A DNA stretch of 64,000 bases from Hephaestia caeni (GCF_003550065.1 NZ_QXDC01000002.1:1670260-1734259); one strand, 5' to 3'. Counted from the first letter of the stretch, positions 50,388 to 61,384 are shown. The notes: generated by a model not told the origin, from the sequence alone. Translations and numbers: made by a program.

Positions 50388-51316
50388 CGCGCCACCTCCG
50401 ACAGTGCGTCGTCGACGATGCGCTGGACGAGGTCGGTGTAGGAGATGCCAAGATGCCGTGCCTGCTCGGGCACGAGGCTGAGCGGCGTCATCCCCGGCTG
50501 GGTATTCACCTCGAGCAGGAACAGCCCGTCCTCACCCTGGCTGTCATCCCAGCGGAAATCGGCGCGCGAGCACCCCTTGCAGCCGAGCAGCCGGTGCGCC
50601 TCGAGCGCGATCCGCTTGCACGCCGCGGCGATCTCATCGGGAATATCGGCGGGGAAGAGATGATCGGTGAGGCCGTCGGTATATTTGGCGTCGTAATCGT
50701 AGAAGCCGCTCTTGGGGCGAAGTTCGGTGACGCCCAGCGCCTGATCGCCCAGCACCGCCGTCGTCAGTTCGCGCCCGCGGATGAACGGTTCGGCGAGCAA
50801 CTCATCGAATTCCTGCCACGGACCCTTCACATCATGGCCGATCGGGTTGCCGTAATTACCGTCGTCGGTCACGATCGCGACGCCCACCGACGAGCCTTCG
50901 TTGACCGGCTTCAACACATAGGGCCGCGCCAGCGGATCGGCTTCGTACAGATCCGCGCTCTTGACGATCCGCCCGCCCGGCATGGGAATGCCGTGCGGCA
51001 CCAGCGTCTGTTTGGTGAGTTGCTTGTCGATCGCGACCACCGAGGTGGCGAGCCCCGAATGGGTGTAGGCGAGCCCCATCAGATCGAGCATCCCCTGCAC
51101 CGATCCATCCTCACCGGGCGTGCCGTGGAGGGCGTTGAACACCAGATCGGGCTTTGCCTCGGCCAGGCGAAGCGCGACCTCGCGATCCATATCGATCCGC
51201 GTGACGCGATGCCCGAGGCTTTCGAGCGCATCGGCGATACCCGCGCCCGACATCAGCGACACCTCGCGCTCGGCCGACCAGCCGCCCATGAGGACCGCGA
51301 TATGGCGGGGGGTCAT
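50384..51316 (-). CDS. ddlB: D-alanine--D-alanine ligase
   Basis: ATP-grasp enzyme of 310 residues making the D-Ala-D-Ala dipeptide for peptidoglycan. Elements seen: VLMGGWSAEREVSLMSG (8-24), NALHGTPGEDGSVQGML (about 61-77), YVLKPVNEGSSVGV (about 132-145), CSRADFRWD and LLEVNTQPGMTPLSL (about 279-293). The DdlB name follows its place in the dcw cluster. Its ATG overlaps the stop of a 23-codon frame that in turn overlaps the murB stop. Confidence 0.95.
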   Translation of the reverse strand: MTPRHIAVLMGGWSAEREVSLMSGAGIADALESLGHRVTRIDMDREVALRLAEAKPDLVFNALHGTPGEDGSVQGMLDLMGLAYTHSGLATSVVAIDKQLTKQTLVPHGIPMPGGRIVKSADLYEADPLARPYVLKPVNEGSSVGVAIVTDDGNYGNPIGHDVKGPWQEFDELLAEPFIRGRELTTAVLGDQALGVTELRPKSGFYDYDAKYTDGLTDHLFPADIPDEIAAACKRIALEAHRLLGCKGCSRADFRWDDSQGEDGLFLLEVNTQPGMTPLSLVPEQARHLGISYTDLVQRIVDDALSEVAR

Positions 51317-51384
51317 GACAATGCCCCTTCCATCCCGGTGAAGGCCGGGACGGTAAGGATCGCGATGGCGAGGGAAAGGCTCAT
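51313..51384 (-). CDS. Mini-ORF bridging murB and ddlB
   Basis: A 23-codon frame ([20 protein letters not shown] then ALS) whose ATG overlaps the murB stop as ATGA and whose TGA overlaps the ddlB ATG as ATGA. It contains a single hairpin (51333-51350) resembling one arm of the palindromic repeats. It probably has no function as a peptide, but it would let ribosomes pass from murB to ddlB without dissociating. It could be the trace of a repeat fragment inserted into a formerly direct overlap. Confidence 0.35.
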   Translation of the reverse strand: MSLSLAIAILTVPAFTGMEGALS

Positions 51385-52280
51385 GCCGGCACCCCCACGC
51401 GCTGGATTTCCCATTCGAGACTGATCCCCGAATGCGCCAAGACCGTCGCGCGCACTTCCTCGCCCAGCGCCTCGATATCGGCGCTCGACGCGCCGCCGAG
51501 GTTGAGCAGGAAGTTGCAATGTTTCTCGCTCACCTGCGCGTCGCCGCGCCGCAGCCCGCGACACCCCGCGGCATCGATCAGCGCCCACGCCTTGTGGCCC
51601 TCGGGATTCTTGAAGGTCGAGCCCCCGGTGCGGCTGCGCAGCGGCTGCGAGGCTTCGCGTTCGGCAGCGATCCGATCCATCTCGGCGGCGATCACGGCCT
51701 TGTCGCCGGGCACGCCCGCGAACAGTGCCTCGACCACCACCGCGCCCGCGGGCAAGGCCGAATGGCGATAGGTATAGCCCAACCGCTCGGCGGGCCACGT
51801 CTCGACCGCGCCGTCGCGCGTTACCACGGTCGCTTCAATCAATATGTCGCTCGTGTCGCGGCCATAGGCCCCCGCGTTCATCCGCACCGCGCCGCCGACC
51901 GTGCCCGGTATCCCGCGTAAAAATTCGAGGCCCGCGATCCCGGCATCGCGCGCGGCGCTGGCGACGGTGATCCCCATCGCCCCGGCGCCCGCGCGGACGC
52001 GATTGTCGGGCTCGACCGACACTTTCGCCATCGCCTTGGGCAGCCGCACCACCACGCCCGGCACGCCGCCGTCGCGCACGATCAAGTTGGAGCCGACCCC
52101 CACCGGCAGCACCGGCGTATCGGACGCAAGCCCGGCCATGAACACCGCGAGATCGCGGCTATCTTCGGGCCGCACCAGCCATTCCGCCGGCCCGCCGGTG
52201 CGGAACCAGATGAAATCGGCGAGGCTGCCCTGATGCTCGGCCGAACCGCGCAGCGGCGGCAGGGCGTAACAGACGCTCAT
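51381..52280 (-). CDS. murB: UDP-N-acetylenolpyruvoylglucosamine reductase
   Basis: FAD enzyme of 299 residues forming UDP-MurNAc. The FAD-binding [13 protein letters not shown] is at about 62-74, the [18 protein letters not shown] segment at about 122-139, and the catalytic Ser in [14 protein letters not shown] (about 219-232) marks a type that protonates through Ser. The ATG at 52280 overlaps the murC stop; the open frame further upstream is only murC in another frame. Confidence 0.95.
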   Translation of the reverse strand: MSVCYALPPLRGSAEHQGSLADFIWFRTGGPAEWLVRPEDSRDLAVFMAGLASDTPVLPVGVGSNLIVRDGGVPGVVVRLPKAMAKVSVEPDNRVRAGAGAMGITVASAARDAGIAGLEFLRGIPGTVGGAVRMNAGAYGRDTSDILIEATVVTRDGAVETWPAERLGYTYRHSALPAGAVVVEALFAGVPGDKAVIAAEMDRIAAEREASQPLRSRTGGSTFKNPEGHKAWALIDAAGCRGLRRGDAQVSEKHCNFLLNLGGASSADIEALGEEVRATVLAHSGISLEWEIQRVGVPA

Positions 52281-53707
52281 GCCGCCACCTCGGCGCGCGC
52301 CGCCTCGATCGCCGACGCAAGACCGGCGGCCCATTTGGTGATGTCGCCCGCCCCGAGGCAGATCACCATATCGCCCGGCTGGATCATCTCGGCGAGCCGC
52401 ACCGCCAGCGCGTCGGCATCGGTCACGCCCGCCGCCGAGCGATGCCCGCGCCGCTTGAGCCCGTCGACCAGCGCCTGCGCATCGATCCCTTCGATCGGCG
52501 CCTCGCCCGCCGCGTAGACCGGCGCCACCAGCACGATATCGGCATCATTGAACGCGGTCTGGAATTCGCCCATCAGGTCGTGGAGCCGCGAATAGCGATG
52601 CGGCTGGACGACCGCGATCACCCGGTTCTTCGCCCCTTCACGCGCCGCCGAAAGCACCGCGCGAATCTCCACCGGATGATGACCGTAATCGTCGATCACC
52701 GGCACCGTGCCGCCGCCGATCGCCACCTCGCCCACCTTGGTGAAACGGCGCTTGACCCCGCCGAACCCGGCAAAGCCCTGTCGGATCTTCGCATCGTCGA
52801 TGCCGAGTTCGAGCGCGACGCCGATCGCGGCGAGCGCGTTCTGGACGTTGTGGCGCCCCGGCATCGGCAGCTCGATCCCGTCGATCGTGCGCACGTTGCC
52901 GTCGCGATCGCGCACCGCGACATCGAAGCGGTTCGCGCCGCCTTCGGGGGTCACGTTGATCCCGCGCACATCGGCCTGCGCCGCGAAACCATAGGTCACG
53001 ATGCGCCGATCGCGGATGCGCGGTACGATCCCCTGCACTTCGGCATGATCGAGGCACAGCAGCGCCGCGCCATAGAAGGGCACGTTCTCGACAAACTCGA
53101 CATAGGCCGCCTTGACGTGATCGAAGTCGCCGTAATGATCGAGATGCTCGGGATCGATATTGGTGACGACCGCGATCGTCCCGTCGAGCCGCAGGAAGCT
53201 GCCGTCGCTCTCGTCGGCCTCGACTACCATCCAGTCCGACGCGCCGAGCCGGGCGTTCGAGCCATAGCTGTTGATGATCCCGCCGTTGATCACCGTCGGG
53301 TCGACCCCGCCGGCATCGAGCAGCGCCGCGATCATCGATGTCGTCGTCGTCTTGCCGTGCGTCCCCGCCACCGCGACGGTCGATTTGAGACGCATCAGTT
53401 CGGCCAGCATCTCGGCGCGCCGGACCACAGGGATGCGGCGTTCGAGCGCGGCTTCGACTTCGGGGTTACCGCGCTTGACCGCGGTCGAGACCACCACCAC
53501 CGCCGCGCCGTCGACATTCTCAGGTCTGTGGCCGATCTCGACCGCGATGCCGTGATCGCGCAAGCCCTGGACGACATAGCCCTCGGCTACGTCCGATCCC
53601 TGCACGCGATAGCCGAGATTGTGCATCACCTCGGCGATGCCCGACATGCCGATCCCGCCGATGCCGACGAAATGGATCGTGCCGATATCGATCGCGACGC
53701 CCCTCAT
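52277..53707 (-). CDS. murC: UDP-N-acetylmuramate--L-alanine ligase
   Basis: Mur ligase of 476 residues adding L-Ala to UDP-MurNAc. The N-terminal domain has [16 protein letters not shown] (about 11-26), the P-loop is [13 protein letters not shown] (about 111-123), and the carbamylated-Lys / metal region and [12 protein letters not shown] (about 347-358) are present. It starts at an ATG overlapping the murG stop (ATGA). Confidence 0.96.
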   Translation of the reverse strand: MRGVAIDIGTIHFVGIGGIGMSGIAEVMHNLGYRVQGSDVAEGYVVQGLRDHGIAVEIGHRPENVDGAAVVVVSTAVKRGNPEVEAALERRIPVVRRAEMLAELMRLKSTVAVAGTHGKTTTTSMIAALLDAGGVDPTVINGGIINSYGSNARLGASDWMVVEADESDGSFLRLDGTIAVVTNIDPEHLDHYGDFDHVKAAYVEFVENVPFYGAALLCLDHAEVQGIVPRIRDRRIVTYGFAAQADVRGINVTPEGGANRFDVAVRDRDGNVRTIDGIELPMPGRHNVQNALAAIGVALELGIDDAKIRQGFAGFGGVKRRFTKVGEVAIGGGTVPVIDDYGHHPVEIRAVLSAAREGAKNRVIAVVQPHRYSRLHDLMGEFQTAFNDADIVLVAPVYAAGEAPIEGIDAQALVDGLKRRGHRSAAGVTDADALAVRLAEMIQPGDMVICLGAGDITKWAAGLASAIEAARAEVAA

Positions 53708-54864
53708 GCGTAGGCCGGCTTTCCGTCGGCGCCGGTCGGCAGCGGCACGCCGATCTCGCTCGCCCGCACGGGCCCGCCCAGCGTTTCGACCAGATCGGCG
53801 AGGTCGCGCGCGGCGTCGGGCCGCCCACAATCGCGCGCGCGCGCCGCCGCATTGGTCAGCGCCACCGGATCGAGCCCGAGCTTCTGCATCTGCTTGGCGA
53901 GTTCGACGGGCGTGAACTGGTCTTGCCGGATCGTGCGCGCGCCGCCCGCCTGCGTGATCTCCTCGGCATTGGCGGTCTGGTGATCATCGGTCGCTGAGGG
54001 CAGCGGCACCAGGATCGCGGGCCGCCCCGCCGCGGTCAACTCCGCGATCGTCGAGGCGCCCGCGCGCGCGATCACCAGATGCGCCCAGGCGAGTTGCTCG
54101 GGCATGTCGGGAAGATAGGTCGCGAGTTCGGCGGCGATCGACAGTTCGGCATATTTGGCGCGCGCGTTGTCGATATCCTCGATCCGCGCCTGATGCGTCA
54201 CCTGCAACCGGCGGCGGAACGCAACCGGGAGCATCGACAGCCCATCGGGGACGACCTTGCTCAGCACGCTCGCGCCCTGGCTGCCGCCGGTCACGAGCAC
54301 GCGGAAGATGCCGTCCTCCTCGATCACCGGATAGGGCCGATCGCGCAGCGCCAGCACCGCCTCGCGCACCGGATTGCCGACGAGGCGCACCTTGTCGGCA
54401 TATTTGGCGTCGAGCCGATCGACCTCGGCATAAGAGGTCGCGACCGCATCGACCTTGCGCGCGACCAGGCGGTTGACCCGGCCCAGCACCGCATTCTGCT
54501 CATGAATCGCGGTCGGAATGCCGGCCTTGAACGCCGCCAGCAGCGCCGGAAGCGCGGGATAGCCACCGAAGCCGATCACCGCCTCGGGCTTGAAGGTGCG
54601 ATAGAGTTCGCGCGCCATTGCGCGCCCGGCGAGAATATTCCGCCCCGCCTTGATCCAGCCGATCGGCCCGCCCGTCAACCGTCCCGCTGGCAGAACGTGC
54701 GTCTGCACGCCTTCGAACAGGCCCGGAAAGCGCACCCCACGTTCGTCGCTCACCAGCGCGACGCGGTGGCCACGCCGGGCGAGTTCGGCGGCGAGGGCGG
54801 CGGCGGGGACCATATGGCCGCCGGTGCCGCCGGCGGCGAGGACGAAATGGCGTTCGCGTGTCAT
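53704..54864 (-). CDS. murG: UDP-GlcNAc:undecaprenyl-pyrophosphoryl-MurNAc-pentapeptide GlcNAc transferase
   Basis: GT28 glycosyltransferase of 386 residues making lipid II at the inner face of the membrane. The Gly-rich loops are [13 protein letters not shown] (about 9-21), [14 protein letters not shown] (about 96-109) and [12 protein letters not shown] (about 192-203); the donor-binding region is [21 protein letters not shown] (about 262-282, described by ends). A C-terminal extension after the last domain (about 20 residues) is a little longer than in E. coli. It overlaps ftsW and murC by four bases each. Confidence 0.95.
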   Translation of the reverse strand: MTRERHFVLAAGGTGGHMVPAAALAAELARRGHRVALVSDERGVRFPGLFEGVQTHVLPAGRLTGGPIGWIKAGRNILAGRAMARELYRTFKPEAVIGFGGYPALPALLAAFKAGIPTAIHEQNAVLGRVNRLVARKVDAVATSYAEVDRLDAKYADKVRLVGNPVREAVLALRDRPYPVIEEDGIFRVLVTGGSQGASVLSKVVPDGLSMLPVAFRRRLQVTHQARIEDIDNARAKYAELSIAAELATYLPDMPEQLAWAHLVIARAGASTIAELTAAGRPAILVPLPSATDDHQTANAEEITQAGGARTIRQDQFTPVELAKQMQKLGLDPVALTNAAARARDCGRPDAARDLADLVETLGGPVRASEIGVPLPTGADGKPAYA

Positions 54865-56084
54865 GCCCCACTCCATCGCACGCTATAGGGCGATCGCGTC
54901 AAGAACGGATTGCGCCGCGTGAACGCGAGCAGCAATCCCATGCCGATCGACAGCGCGATCATCGACGATCCGCCATAGCTGATGAAGGGCAACGTCATGC
55001 CCTTCGAGGGCGCCATGCCGGTATTGACGAGCATGTTGATCATCGCCTGTGCGCCGAACTGGATCGCGAGCCCCGCGGCCGCGAGCAACCGGAACTCGTC
55101 CTGTTCGTCGAGCAGCTTGACGAACACCCGCGCCACCAGCGCGACGAACAGCAGCGCGACGATCGCACAGCTTATCAGCCCGAATTCCTCGCCGATCACC
55201 GAGAAGATGTAGTCGGTGTGTGCCTCGGGCAGGCGGAATTTCATGATCCCGCCACCCGGCCCCGTCCCGAACACGCCGCCGCCGGTCAGCGTCGCGTGCG
55301 CCATGTCGGTCTGGTAATGATCGATCATCTGGTTGGGGTCGGCGCTCGGGAACAGAAAGGCGTCGATCCTGAGCCGCGCGGTATCGTAGAACATATACGC
55401 CGCGACCAGCCCCACGGGTACGCAGCCGATCAGCGCCCCCAGCAGCCGCATCGGCGTGCCCGCGATCATCAGCAGCGCCAGCCACACCGCCCCGAAGATG
55501 ATCGTCTGGCCGAAATCGGGTTCGAGCATCAGTAGGAACCCGATGCCGCCGGTCAGCAGCAGCGTCAGCGGCAGCACCGGCAAGTCCTTTTCGCGCGCGC
55601 GCAGCGAGAGCAGCCAGGCGATCGTGACGATGAAGAACGGCTTGAGGAATTCGGACGGCTGGAACTGCCCGATCCCGACCGAAAACCAGCGCCGCGCGCC
55701 GTTCACCTCGGCGCCGATGAACGGCACCGCCATTAGCAGCGCCACGCACACCGCGCAGCCGATCAGCGCGAGGCGCTTGGCGGTCTGGACGGGCAGCATC
55801 GAGACGAAGAACATGACCGGCAGCGAGATCGCGACCCAGGCGAGCTGGCGCCAGAAATAGTAAAGCGGCGCGATATGATGGGTGTCGCCCGAATAGCGCA
55901 CCGCGCTCGCCGGCGACGCCGCCGCGACCGCGATCAGCCCGATCGCCATCAGGCACAGCGCGATCAGCAGCAGCACGCGGTCGATATCCCAGAACCACAT
56001 CGCGAGCGGGGTGGCATCGCCGCGCCCCGCGCGCGGCTTCATCCGCGTCCACAGCCCTGCGCGCGTCACGCGACCATCGGTCAT
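54861..56084 (-). CDS. ftsW: Septal peptidoglycan glycosyltransferase FtsW
   Basis: SEDS-family polytopic membrane protein of 407 residues that polymerises lipid II at the septum with FtsI. About ten membrane helices are visible. SEDS elements are GARRWFSVGIGQFQPSEFLK (about 128-147), EPDFGQTIIF (about 190-199), EAHTDYIFSVIGEEFGL (about 289-305) and PFISYGGSSM (about 370-379). The cytoplasmic N-terminus of about 30 residues is basic. ATGA overlap with murD. Confidence 0.95.
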   Translation of the reverse strand: MTDGRVTRAGLWTRMKPRAGRGDATPLAMWFWDIDRVLLLIALCLMAIGLIAVAAASPASAVRYSGDTHHIAPLYYFWRQLAWVAISLPVMFFVSMLPVQTAKRLALIGCAVCVALLMAVPFIGAEVNGARRWFSVGIGQFQPSEFLKPFFIVTIAWLLSLRAREKDLPVLPLTLLLTGGIGFLLMLEPDFGQTIIFGAVWLALLMIAGTPMRLLGALIGCVPVGLVAAYMFYDTARLRIDAFLFPSADPNQMIDHYQTDMAHATLTGGGVFGTGPGGGIMKFRLPEAHTDYIFSVIGEEFGLISCAIVALLFVALVARVFVKLLDEQDEFRLLAAAGLAIQFGAQAMINMLVNTGMAPSKGMTLPFISYGGSSMIALSIGMGLLLAFTRRNPFLTRSPYSVRWSGA

Positions 56085-57532
56085 GTCAGCCCCTCCACGG
56101 CGTCACGAAACGCGTCCCCACGCGCTTCGTAATCGCGAAACTGATCGAACGAGGCACAGGCGGGCGACAGCAATACCGTATCGCCCGGCATCGCGGCCCG
56201 ATGCGCGCGCGCGACCGCGACGTCGAGCGTGCCGCTTTCGTCCACCGCCATGTGCGGGCGCAGGATCTCGGCGAAGCGCGGCCCCGCCTCGCCTATCGTA
56301 TAGGCGCGCGCGATGCGATCGAAATAAGGCGCGCAGGCGTCGAGATCGTCCGTTTTGGCGCGCCCCCCCAAAATCCAGTGGATACGGTCGAACGCGCCCA
56401 GCGCGGGCGCGACGCTCTCGGGGTTGGTCGCCTTGCTGTCGTCGACATAAGTGACGCCCGCCACCACGCCGACACGCTGCATCCGGTGCGGCAGGCCGGT
56501 GAAGGTCTTCAACGCCTCGCTGATCACCTCCTCGGGAACGCCGAGAGCTTCGCACGCCAGAATGGCCGAGATCGCATTTTGCGCATTGTGCGGCCCTTGC
56601 AGGGTTGGCCAATCCTGTTGTGTGCTCAAATGATCGCGGGAAGCGGTCTGCCCGTGCTCATCGAAGGCGCCCCACAGGTCGTAGGGGTCCTCCACATTAT
56701 CGTCGTAATTGGACCAGAACTCGCATGGATGGGTTTCAAACAGCGTACGATATAGCGCTTCACCAACCGGCACATGCCAATTCAGCACGCCGATGTGCGG
56801 CGGACGCATCATTTTGAACAACCGCAACTTGGATGCGCGATAGGCGCTGAAATCCTTATACCGGTCGAGATGGTCCGGCGTGATGTTGAGCAACACCGCG
56901 ACATCGCAATCGAGGCTCCGCGTCAGATCGATCTGGTAGCTCGACAGTTCGAGCACGTAGACGCCGCCTTCGGGCAACGGCTGCTGTTCGAGGATCGGCA
57001 GCCCGATATTGCCGCCCATCAGGCTGGGGATACCCGCCGTCTCGAGGATATGGTGGATCAGCGCGGTCGTCGTCGACTTGCCGTTGGTGCCGGTGATCCC
57101 GACCACCTTGTGCGGCGGCAGTCCGGCGCGCGCCTCGGCGAACAGCTCGATATCGCCGATGATCGGCACGCCGGCCGCACGCGCCTTCGCCGCGAGCGGA
57201 TGGCGGTTGATGGGCACGCCGGGCGACACCACCAGCGCGTCGAAGCCTGCAAGGTCGATCGTTTCGAGGTCGGCAAACGCAAAAGCCCTCTCCCCTTCAG
57301 GGGAGAGGGTTGGGAGAGGGGAAATACCGGACGATGCGTTTGTAGCTTCCCCTCTCCCCGGCCCTCTCCCCTGAAGGGGAGAGGGAGAAAGAGCACCGCG
57401 CCGCGCCGCGTCGCTGTCCCACGCCACCACTTCGGCGCCCGCTGCCAGCAGCGCCCGTACGCTCGCCTGCCCCGACCGCGCCAGCCCGAGCACCGCATAG
57501 CCTCTGCCGCGCCAGGCGGGGCTGGTGATCAT
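56081..57532 (-). CDS. murD: UDP-N-acetylmuramoylalanine--D-glutamate ligase with an in-frame repeat insertion
   Basis: Mur ligase of 483 residues adding D-Glu. N-terminal UDP-binding fold begins [21 protein letters not shown]; the second domain has the P-loop [19 protein letters not shown] (about 148-166) and [11 protein letters not shown]; the third ends [20 protein letters not shown]. Residues 48-84, between the strand EVVAWDSD and [20 protein letters not shown], are encoded by a two-armed palindromic repeat (57286-57385) and have the low-complexity composition of such repeats. The extra 37 or so residues explain the length above the usual 440-455. The reading frame is kept and all catalytic motifs are intact, so the enzyme is presumably active with a surface loop enlarged. 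Overlaps mraY and ftsW by four bases each. Confidence 0.93.
   Translation of the reverse strand: MITSPAWRGRGYAVLGLARSGQASVRALLAAGAEVVAWDSDAARRGALSPSPLQGRGPGRGEATNASSGISPLPTLSPEGERAFAFADLETIDLAGFDALVVSPGVPINRHPLAAKARAAGVPIIGDIELFAEARAGLPPHKVVGITGTNGKSTTTALIHHILETAGIPSLMGGNIGLPILEQQPLPEGGVYVLELSSYQIDLTRSLDCDVAVLLNITPDHLDRYKDFSAYRASKLRLFKMMRPPHIGVLNWHVPVGEALYRTLFETHPCEFWSNYDDNVEDPYDLWGAFDEHGQTASRDHLSTQQDWPTLQGPHNAQNAISAILACEALGVPEEVISEALKTFTGLPHRMQRVGVVAGVTYVDDSKATNPESVAPALGAFDRIHWILGGRAKTDDLDACAPYFDRIARAYTIGEAGPRFAEILRPHMAVDESGTLDVAVARAHRAAMPGDTVLLSPACASFDQFRDYEARGDAFRDAVEGLT
57286..57385. repeat. Two-armed palindromic repeat inside murD, head type E
   Basis: The arms are the inverted units 57286-57309 (CCCTCTCCCC-TTCA-GGGGAGAGGG) and 57362-57385 (same stem with loop TGAA). 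An inner inverted pair, GGGAGAGGGGAA and TTCCCCTCTCCC, extends the symmetry toward the middle. The element is 100 bp, lies wholly within the coding sequence and contributes no stop codon in the murD frame. No other copy of this head type occurs in the window. Confidence 0.9.
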
Positions 57533-58599
57533 CTCAACTTGAGCGTCGAGAGCCCGGCGAGCGCGAGCACCAGCGCGATGATCCAGAACCGGATCACGAC
57601 CGTAGGCTCGCTCCAGCCGAGCTGTTCGAAATGGTGGTGGATCGGCGCCATCTTGAACACGCGCTTGCCGGTGCGCTTGTAGAAGAACACCTGGATGATG
57701 ACGCTCAGCGCCTCGACGACGAACAGCCCGCCGATGATCGCGAGCACGATCTCGTGGTGCGCCGTCACCGCGATCGCGCCGAGCGCGCCGCCCAGCGCGA
57801 GGCTGCCGGTATCGCCCATGAACACCGCCGCTGGCGGCGCGTTGAACCACAGGAAGGCGAGTCCCCCGCCCACCATCGCGCCGCAGAAGATCGCCAGCTC
57901 GCCCGCGCCCGCCACATGCGGGATGCCGAGATAGGTGGCGAACTTCACGTTGCCGACGAGGTAGACGATGATCATGAACGCGACCGACGCGATGATGACC
58001 GGCATCGTCGCCAGCCCGTCGAGCCCGTCGGTGAGATTCACCGCATTGCCGAACGAGACGATCACGAACGCCGCGAAGGCGACGTAGAACCAGCCGAGAT
58101 CGATCGACACACCGGTGACGAACGGTAGATAGAGATGCGTGCCGTTCTGGAGCACGATCAGATAGCTGGCGATACCGGCGACGGCGAATTCGCCCAGCAG
58201 CCGCATCTTGCCGGAAACCCCCGCGCTGCTCGCCTTCCTGACCTTGTCGTAATCGTCGAGGAAGCCGATCGCGCCGAAGCCGAGCGTCACGCACAGGCAC
58301 GCCCAGACGTAGGGATTCTTGAGATCCATCCACAGCAGGATCGAGAGCGTCAGGCTGGTGAGGATCATCAGCCCGCCCATCGTCGGCGTGCCGCGCTTGG
58401 CGAGGTGCGATTGCGGGCCGTCGCTGCGGATCGGCTGCCCCTTGCCCTGGCGCACGCGCAGCCAGCCGATGAACCGCGGCCCGATGATCAGGCCGATGAA
58501 CAAGGCGGTCGCCACCGCCCCGCCCGAACGGAAGCTCAAATAGCGAATGAGGTTGAGGACACCCGGAAAGCCGAGATGTTCCGCGATCAGATACAGCAT
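57529..58599 (-). CDS. mraY: Phospho-N-acetylmuramoyl-pentapeptide-transferase
   Basis: Ten-helix membrane enzyme of 356 residues making lipid I. Diagnostic elements are [13 protein letters not shown] (about 69-81), the metal site GFLDDYDKV (about 113-121), [13 protein letters not shown] (about 186-198) and the cytoplasmic MAPIHHHFE (about 321-329). Coupled to murD (ATGA) and to murF by a one-base overlap. Confidence 0.96.
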   Translation of the reverse strand: MLYLIAEHLGFPGVLNLIRYLSFRSGGAVATALFIGLIIGPRFIGWLRVRQGKGQPIRSDGPQSHLAKRGTPTMGGLMILTSLTLSILLWMDLKNPYVWACLCVTLGFGAIGFLDDYDKVRKASSAGVSGKMRLLGEFAVAGIASYLIVLQNGTHLYLPFVTGVSIDLGWFYVAFAAFVIVSFGNAVNLTDGLDGLATMPVIIASVAFMIIVYLVGNVKFATYLGIPHVAGAGELAIFCGAMVGGGLAFLWFNAPPAAVFMGDTGSLALGGALGAIAVTAHHEIVLAIIGGLFVVEALSVIIQVFFYKRTGKRVFKMAPIHHHFEQLGWSEPTVVIRFWIIALVLALAGLSTLKLR

Positions 58600-59972
58600 T
58601 ACAGTTTCCCACCCGCGAGCGCGTCGATCACGCTGGCGAGCCCCACCCCGTTCGATCCCTTGACGAGCACCGTGTCGCCGGGCGCCAGCATTGTCGCCAG
58701 CCGATCGCGCGCGGTTGCGGCGTCGGCGACATGGACGAATTCGATGCGGCCCTCAAGCGCGTTTGCAAGGCTCGCCATCGCCTCGCCGACGAGCAGCACC
58801 GATTGGGCGCCCGACGCCAGTACCGGCTCGACCAGGTCGGCATGGTAGGCATCGCTTTTGTCGCCCAGTTCGCGCATCTCGCCCAGCACCGCGAGCTTGC
58901 GCGCCGCCGGTTCGGCAGCCAGCACCGCCAGCGCCGCCCGCATCGAGGCCGGGTTGGCGTTATAGCTCTCGTCGATCACCAATATCTCGCCGCCGTCGAC
59001 GCTGGCGGCAAAACGGGCGCCGCGCCCCGGCAGACCGCCGAGTTCGGCCAGCGCGAGCCCCGCCATCGCAAGGTCGCCGCCCGCGGCCTGCACCGCCGCC
59101 AGCACCGCGAGGCTGTTCGACACCCAATGCGCGCCGGGCTGCGCCAGCGTATAGCTCAGTTCCTCGTCGCCCAGCCGTGCGGTGACGAAGGTGCCGCCGG
59201 TCGCCGTGCGCATCGTCTCGATCGCCTGCACGTCGGCGCCGCGTGTCAGCCCGAACGTCACGATGCGCGCGGCATGGGGCGTCGCCGCGCCGATCAGGCG
59301 GTCGCGATGCGGGCTGTCATAGGGAATGATCGCGGTGCCGCCCGGCTCTAGCCCCGCAAAGATCTCGCCCTTGGCATCGGCGATCGCGGCTTCGTCGGGG
59401 AAGAACGCCGTGTGCGCGGGCGCGATCGCGGTGACGATGGCGATGTGGGGGCGCACGAGCCGGGTCAGCGCGGCAAGCTCGCCGGCATGGTTCATCCCCA
59501 TCTCGAACACGCCGAACCGCGTCTCACGCGGCATCCGCGCGAGACTGAGCGGCACGCCGACGTGGTTGTTGTAGCTCTTGAGCGACCGGTGCGCGCAGCC
59601 CGGCATGGGCCGATCGAGCGCGGCGAACAACGCCTCCTTGGTCCCGGTCTTGCCGACCGAGCCGGTGACGCCGATGATCGTCGCCCCGGTGCGCGCGCGG
59701 CCCGCGCGGCCGAGATCGTCGAGCGCCGCAACGGTGTCCGCCACCAGCACATGCGGGTGCGGGGTCGTCCTGCCGACCACCGCACCCGCTGCTCCCCGCT
59801 CGGAGGCCGAATCGAGATATTTGTGTCCGTCGGTCGTCTCGCCCTTGAGCGCGACGAACAGGTCGCCCTTGCCCACTTCGCGCGAATCGAAGGTGACACC
59901 GTTCGCGGCGAAATCCAAGGAAGCGGTGCCCCCCGTCGCGGCGGCGATCTCGGCGGAGGTCCAGAGGCTCAT
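58599..59972 (-). CDS. murF: UDP-N-acetylmuramoyl-tripeptide--D-alanyl-D-alanine ligase
   Basis: Mur ligase of 457 residues adding D-Ala-D-Ala to the tripeptide. The N-terminal domain has [18 protein letters not shown] (about 28-45), the P-loop is [15 protein letters not shown] (about 104-118), and [17 protein letters not shown] (about 325-341) with [10 protein letters not shown] is the family signature in the third domain. ATGA overlap with murE. Confidence 0.95.
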   Translation of the reverse strand: MSLWTSAEIAAATGGTASLDFAANGVTFDSREVGKGDLFVALKGETTDGHKYLDSASERGAAGAVVGRTTPHPHVLVADTVAALDDLGRAGRARTGATIIGVTGSVGKTGTKEALFAALDRPMPGCAHRSLKSYNNHVGVPLSLARMPRETRFGVFEMGMNHAGELAALTRLVRPHIAIVTAIAPAHTAFFPDEAAIADAKGEIFAGLEPGGTAIIPYDSPHRDRLIGAATPHAARIVTFGLTRGADVQAIETMRTATGGTFVTARLGDEELSYTLAQPGAHWVSNSLAVLAAVQAAGGDLAMAGLALAELGGLPGRGARFAASVDGGEILVIDESYNANPASMRAALAVLAAEPAARKLAVLGEMRELGDKSDAYHADLVEPVLASGAQSVLLVGEAMASLANALEGRIEFVHVADAATARDRLATMLAPGDTVLVKGSNGVGLASVIDALAGGKL

Positions 59973-61384
59973 CGCGCCGCCTCGCGCGCAACGGTCACGT
60001 CGTCGAAGGGCAACACGAGATCGCCGACGATCTGCCCCTGTTCGTGCCCCTTGCCGGCGAGCAGGACGATGTCGTCGGGCCCGGCCAGCCGGATCGCCTC
60101 GACGATCGCCGCGCGCCGGCCGCCGATCTCGATCGCGCCGGGCGCGCCCTTCAGGATATCGGCGCGGATCGCCGCCGGCGCCTCGGTGCGCGGATTGTCA
60201 TCGGTGACGATCACGAGATCGGCATGCGCCGCGGCCACGCGCCCCATCGCCTCGCGCTTGCCGACATCGCGGTCCCCGCCTGCGCCGAACATGACGATCA
60301 GCCGGCCGGTCGCATGGGGTTTGAGCGCGGCGATCGCGGCTTCGATCGCGTCGGGTGTATGCGCATAATCGACATAGACGGGCGCGCCGCTGCGCGCGAT
60401 CACCGCGCGCTCGAGCCGCCCACGCACCGGCTGCAACCGGGCGAGACTGGCCAGCGTCGGCGCGACCTCGCCGCCGGTCGCGATCACCAGCCCCGCCGCC
60501 GTCAGCGCGTTCGCCGCCTGATAGGCCCCGATCAGCGGCAGGTTGATCTTGTGCTCGCACCCCGCGGCCTCGACGATCAGCCCTTGCCCCAGCAGCGTGG
60601 GCGCGCGTGAGACGAGCCTCAGCGTCTCGCCGTGGACCCCGACGCTGATGATCGGGTTGCGCCGTTCGCGCGCCAGATCGATCACCCGCGCCGACTGGGG
60701 ATCGTCGGCCCACACCACCGCGGTGCCGTCGGGATCGAGCACTTCGGAAAACAGGCGCAGCTTGGCGGTGAAATATTCCGCCATATCCTTGTGGTAATCG
60801 AGATGGTCGCGGCTGAGGTTGGTGAACGCCGCCGCGCGCACGGGCAGGCCCTCGGTGCGATATTGCGACAGGCCGTGGCTCGATGCTTCGAACGCGAGAT
60901 GCGTCACCCCCTCGCGCGCCAGCCCGGCGACATTCGACAGGAAAGTGACGATGTCGGGCGTGGTCAGCCCGGTCGAGACGCTGTCGTTGGCAGTGGCGAC
61001 ACCGAGCGTTCCGATCGAGGCGGCGTGATGCCCCGCCATCCGCCACAATTGCCGCGCCATCTCAACCGTGGAGGTCTTGCCGTTGGTGCCGGTGACGGCA
61101 ATTGTCGTCTCCGGGAACGGTGCGAAGAAGCGCGCGGCAAGCCGGGCGAACGCCGCGCGCGGATTGTGGTCGGCGATGTGGATCGCGCCCTCGACGTGCG
61201 CTTCGGGTCGCGCGACCACCGCGATCGCGCCGCCCGCGATCGCCGCGGGAATGAAATCCTCGCCGTTGACGCGCGTGCCCTGGAACGCGCCGAACACCGT
61301 GCCCGGCGCCACCTTTCGGTGATCGATCGCGAAACCGGTGACGGTGGCGGCGTCGCCAGTGCCGGTGAGCGCGCCGAGCCTCAC
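59969..61384 (-). CDS. murE: UDP-MurNAc-L-Ala-D-Glu--meso-2,6-diaminopimelate ligase
   Basis: Mur ligase of 471 residues. It starts at a GTG overlapping the ftsI stop (GTGA); the frame is open much further upstream, but only as a shadow of ftsI. The P-loop is VTGTNGKTSTVEMA (about 98-111), ASSHGL follows, and the specificity motif DNPRTE (about 395) is the form that selects meso-diaminopimelate, so the peptidoglycan is DAP-type as in Gram-negative bacteria. GKGHEQGQ near the C-terminus is also typical. Confidence 0.95.
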   Translation of the reverse strand: MRLGALTGTGDAATVTGFAIDHRKVAPGTVFGAFQGTRVNGEDFIPAAIAGGAIAVVARPEAHVEGAIHIADHNPRAAFARLAARFFAPFPETTIAVTGTNGKTSTVEMARQLWRMAGHHAASIGTLGVATANDSVSTGLTTPDIVTFLSNVAGLAREGVTHLAFEASSHGLSQYRTEGLPVRAAAFTNLSRDHLDYHKDMAEYFTAKLRLFSEVLDPDGTAVVWADDPQSARVIDLARERRNPIISVGVHGETLRLVSRAPTLLGQGLIVEAAGCEHKINLPLIGAYQAANALTAAGLVIATGGEVAPTLASLARLQPVRGRLERAVIARSGAPVYVDYAHTPDAIEAAIAALKPHATGRLIVMFGAGGDRDVGKREAMGRVAAAHADLVIVTDDNPRTEAPAAIRADILKGAPGAIEIGGRRAAIVEAIRLAGPDDIVLLAGKGHEQGQIVGDLVLPFDDVTVAREAAR

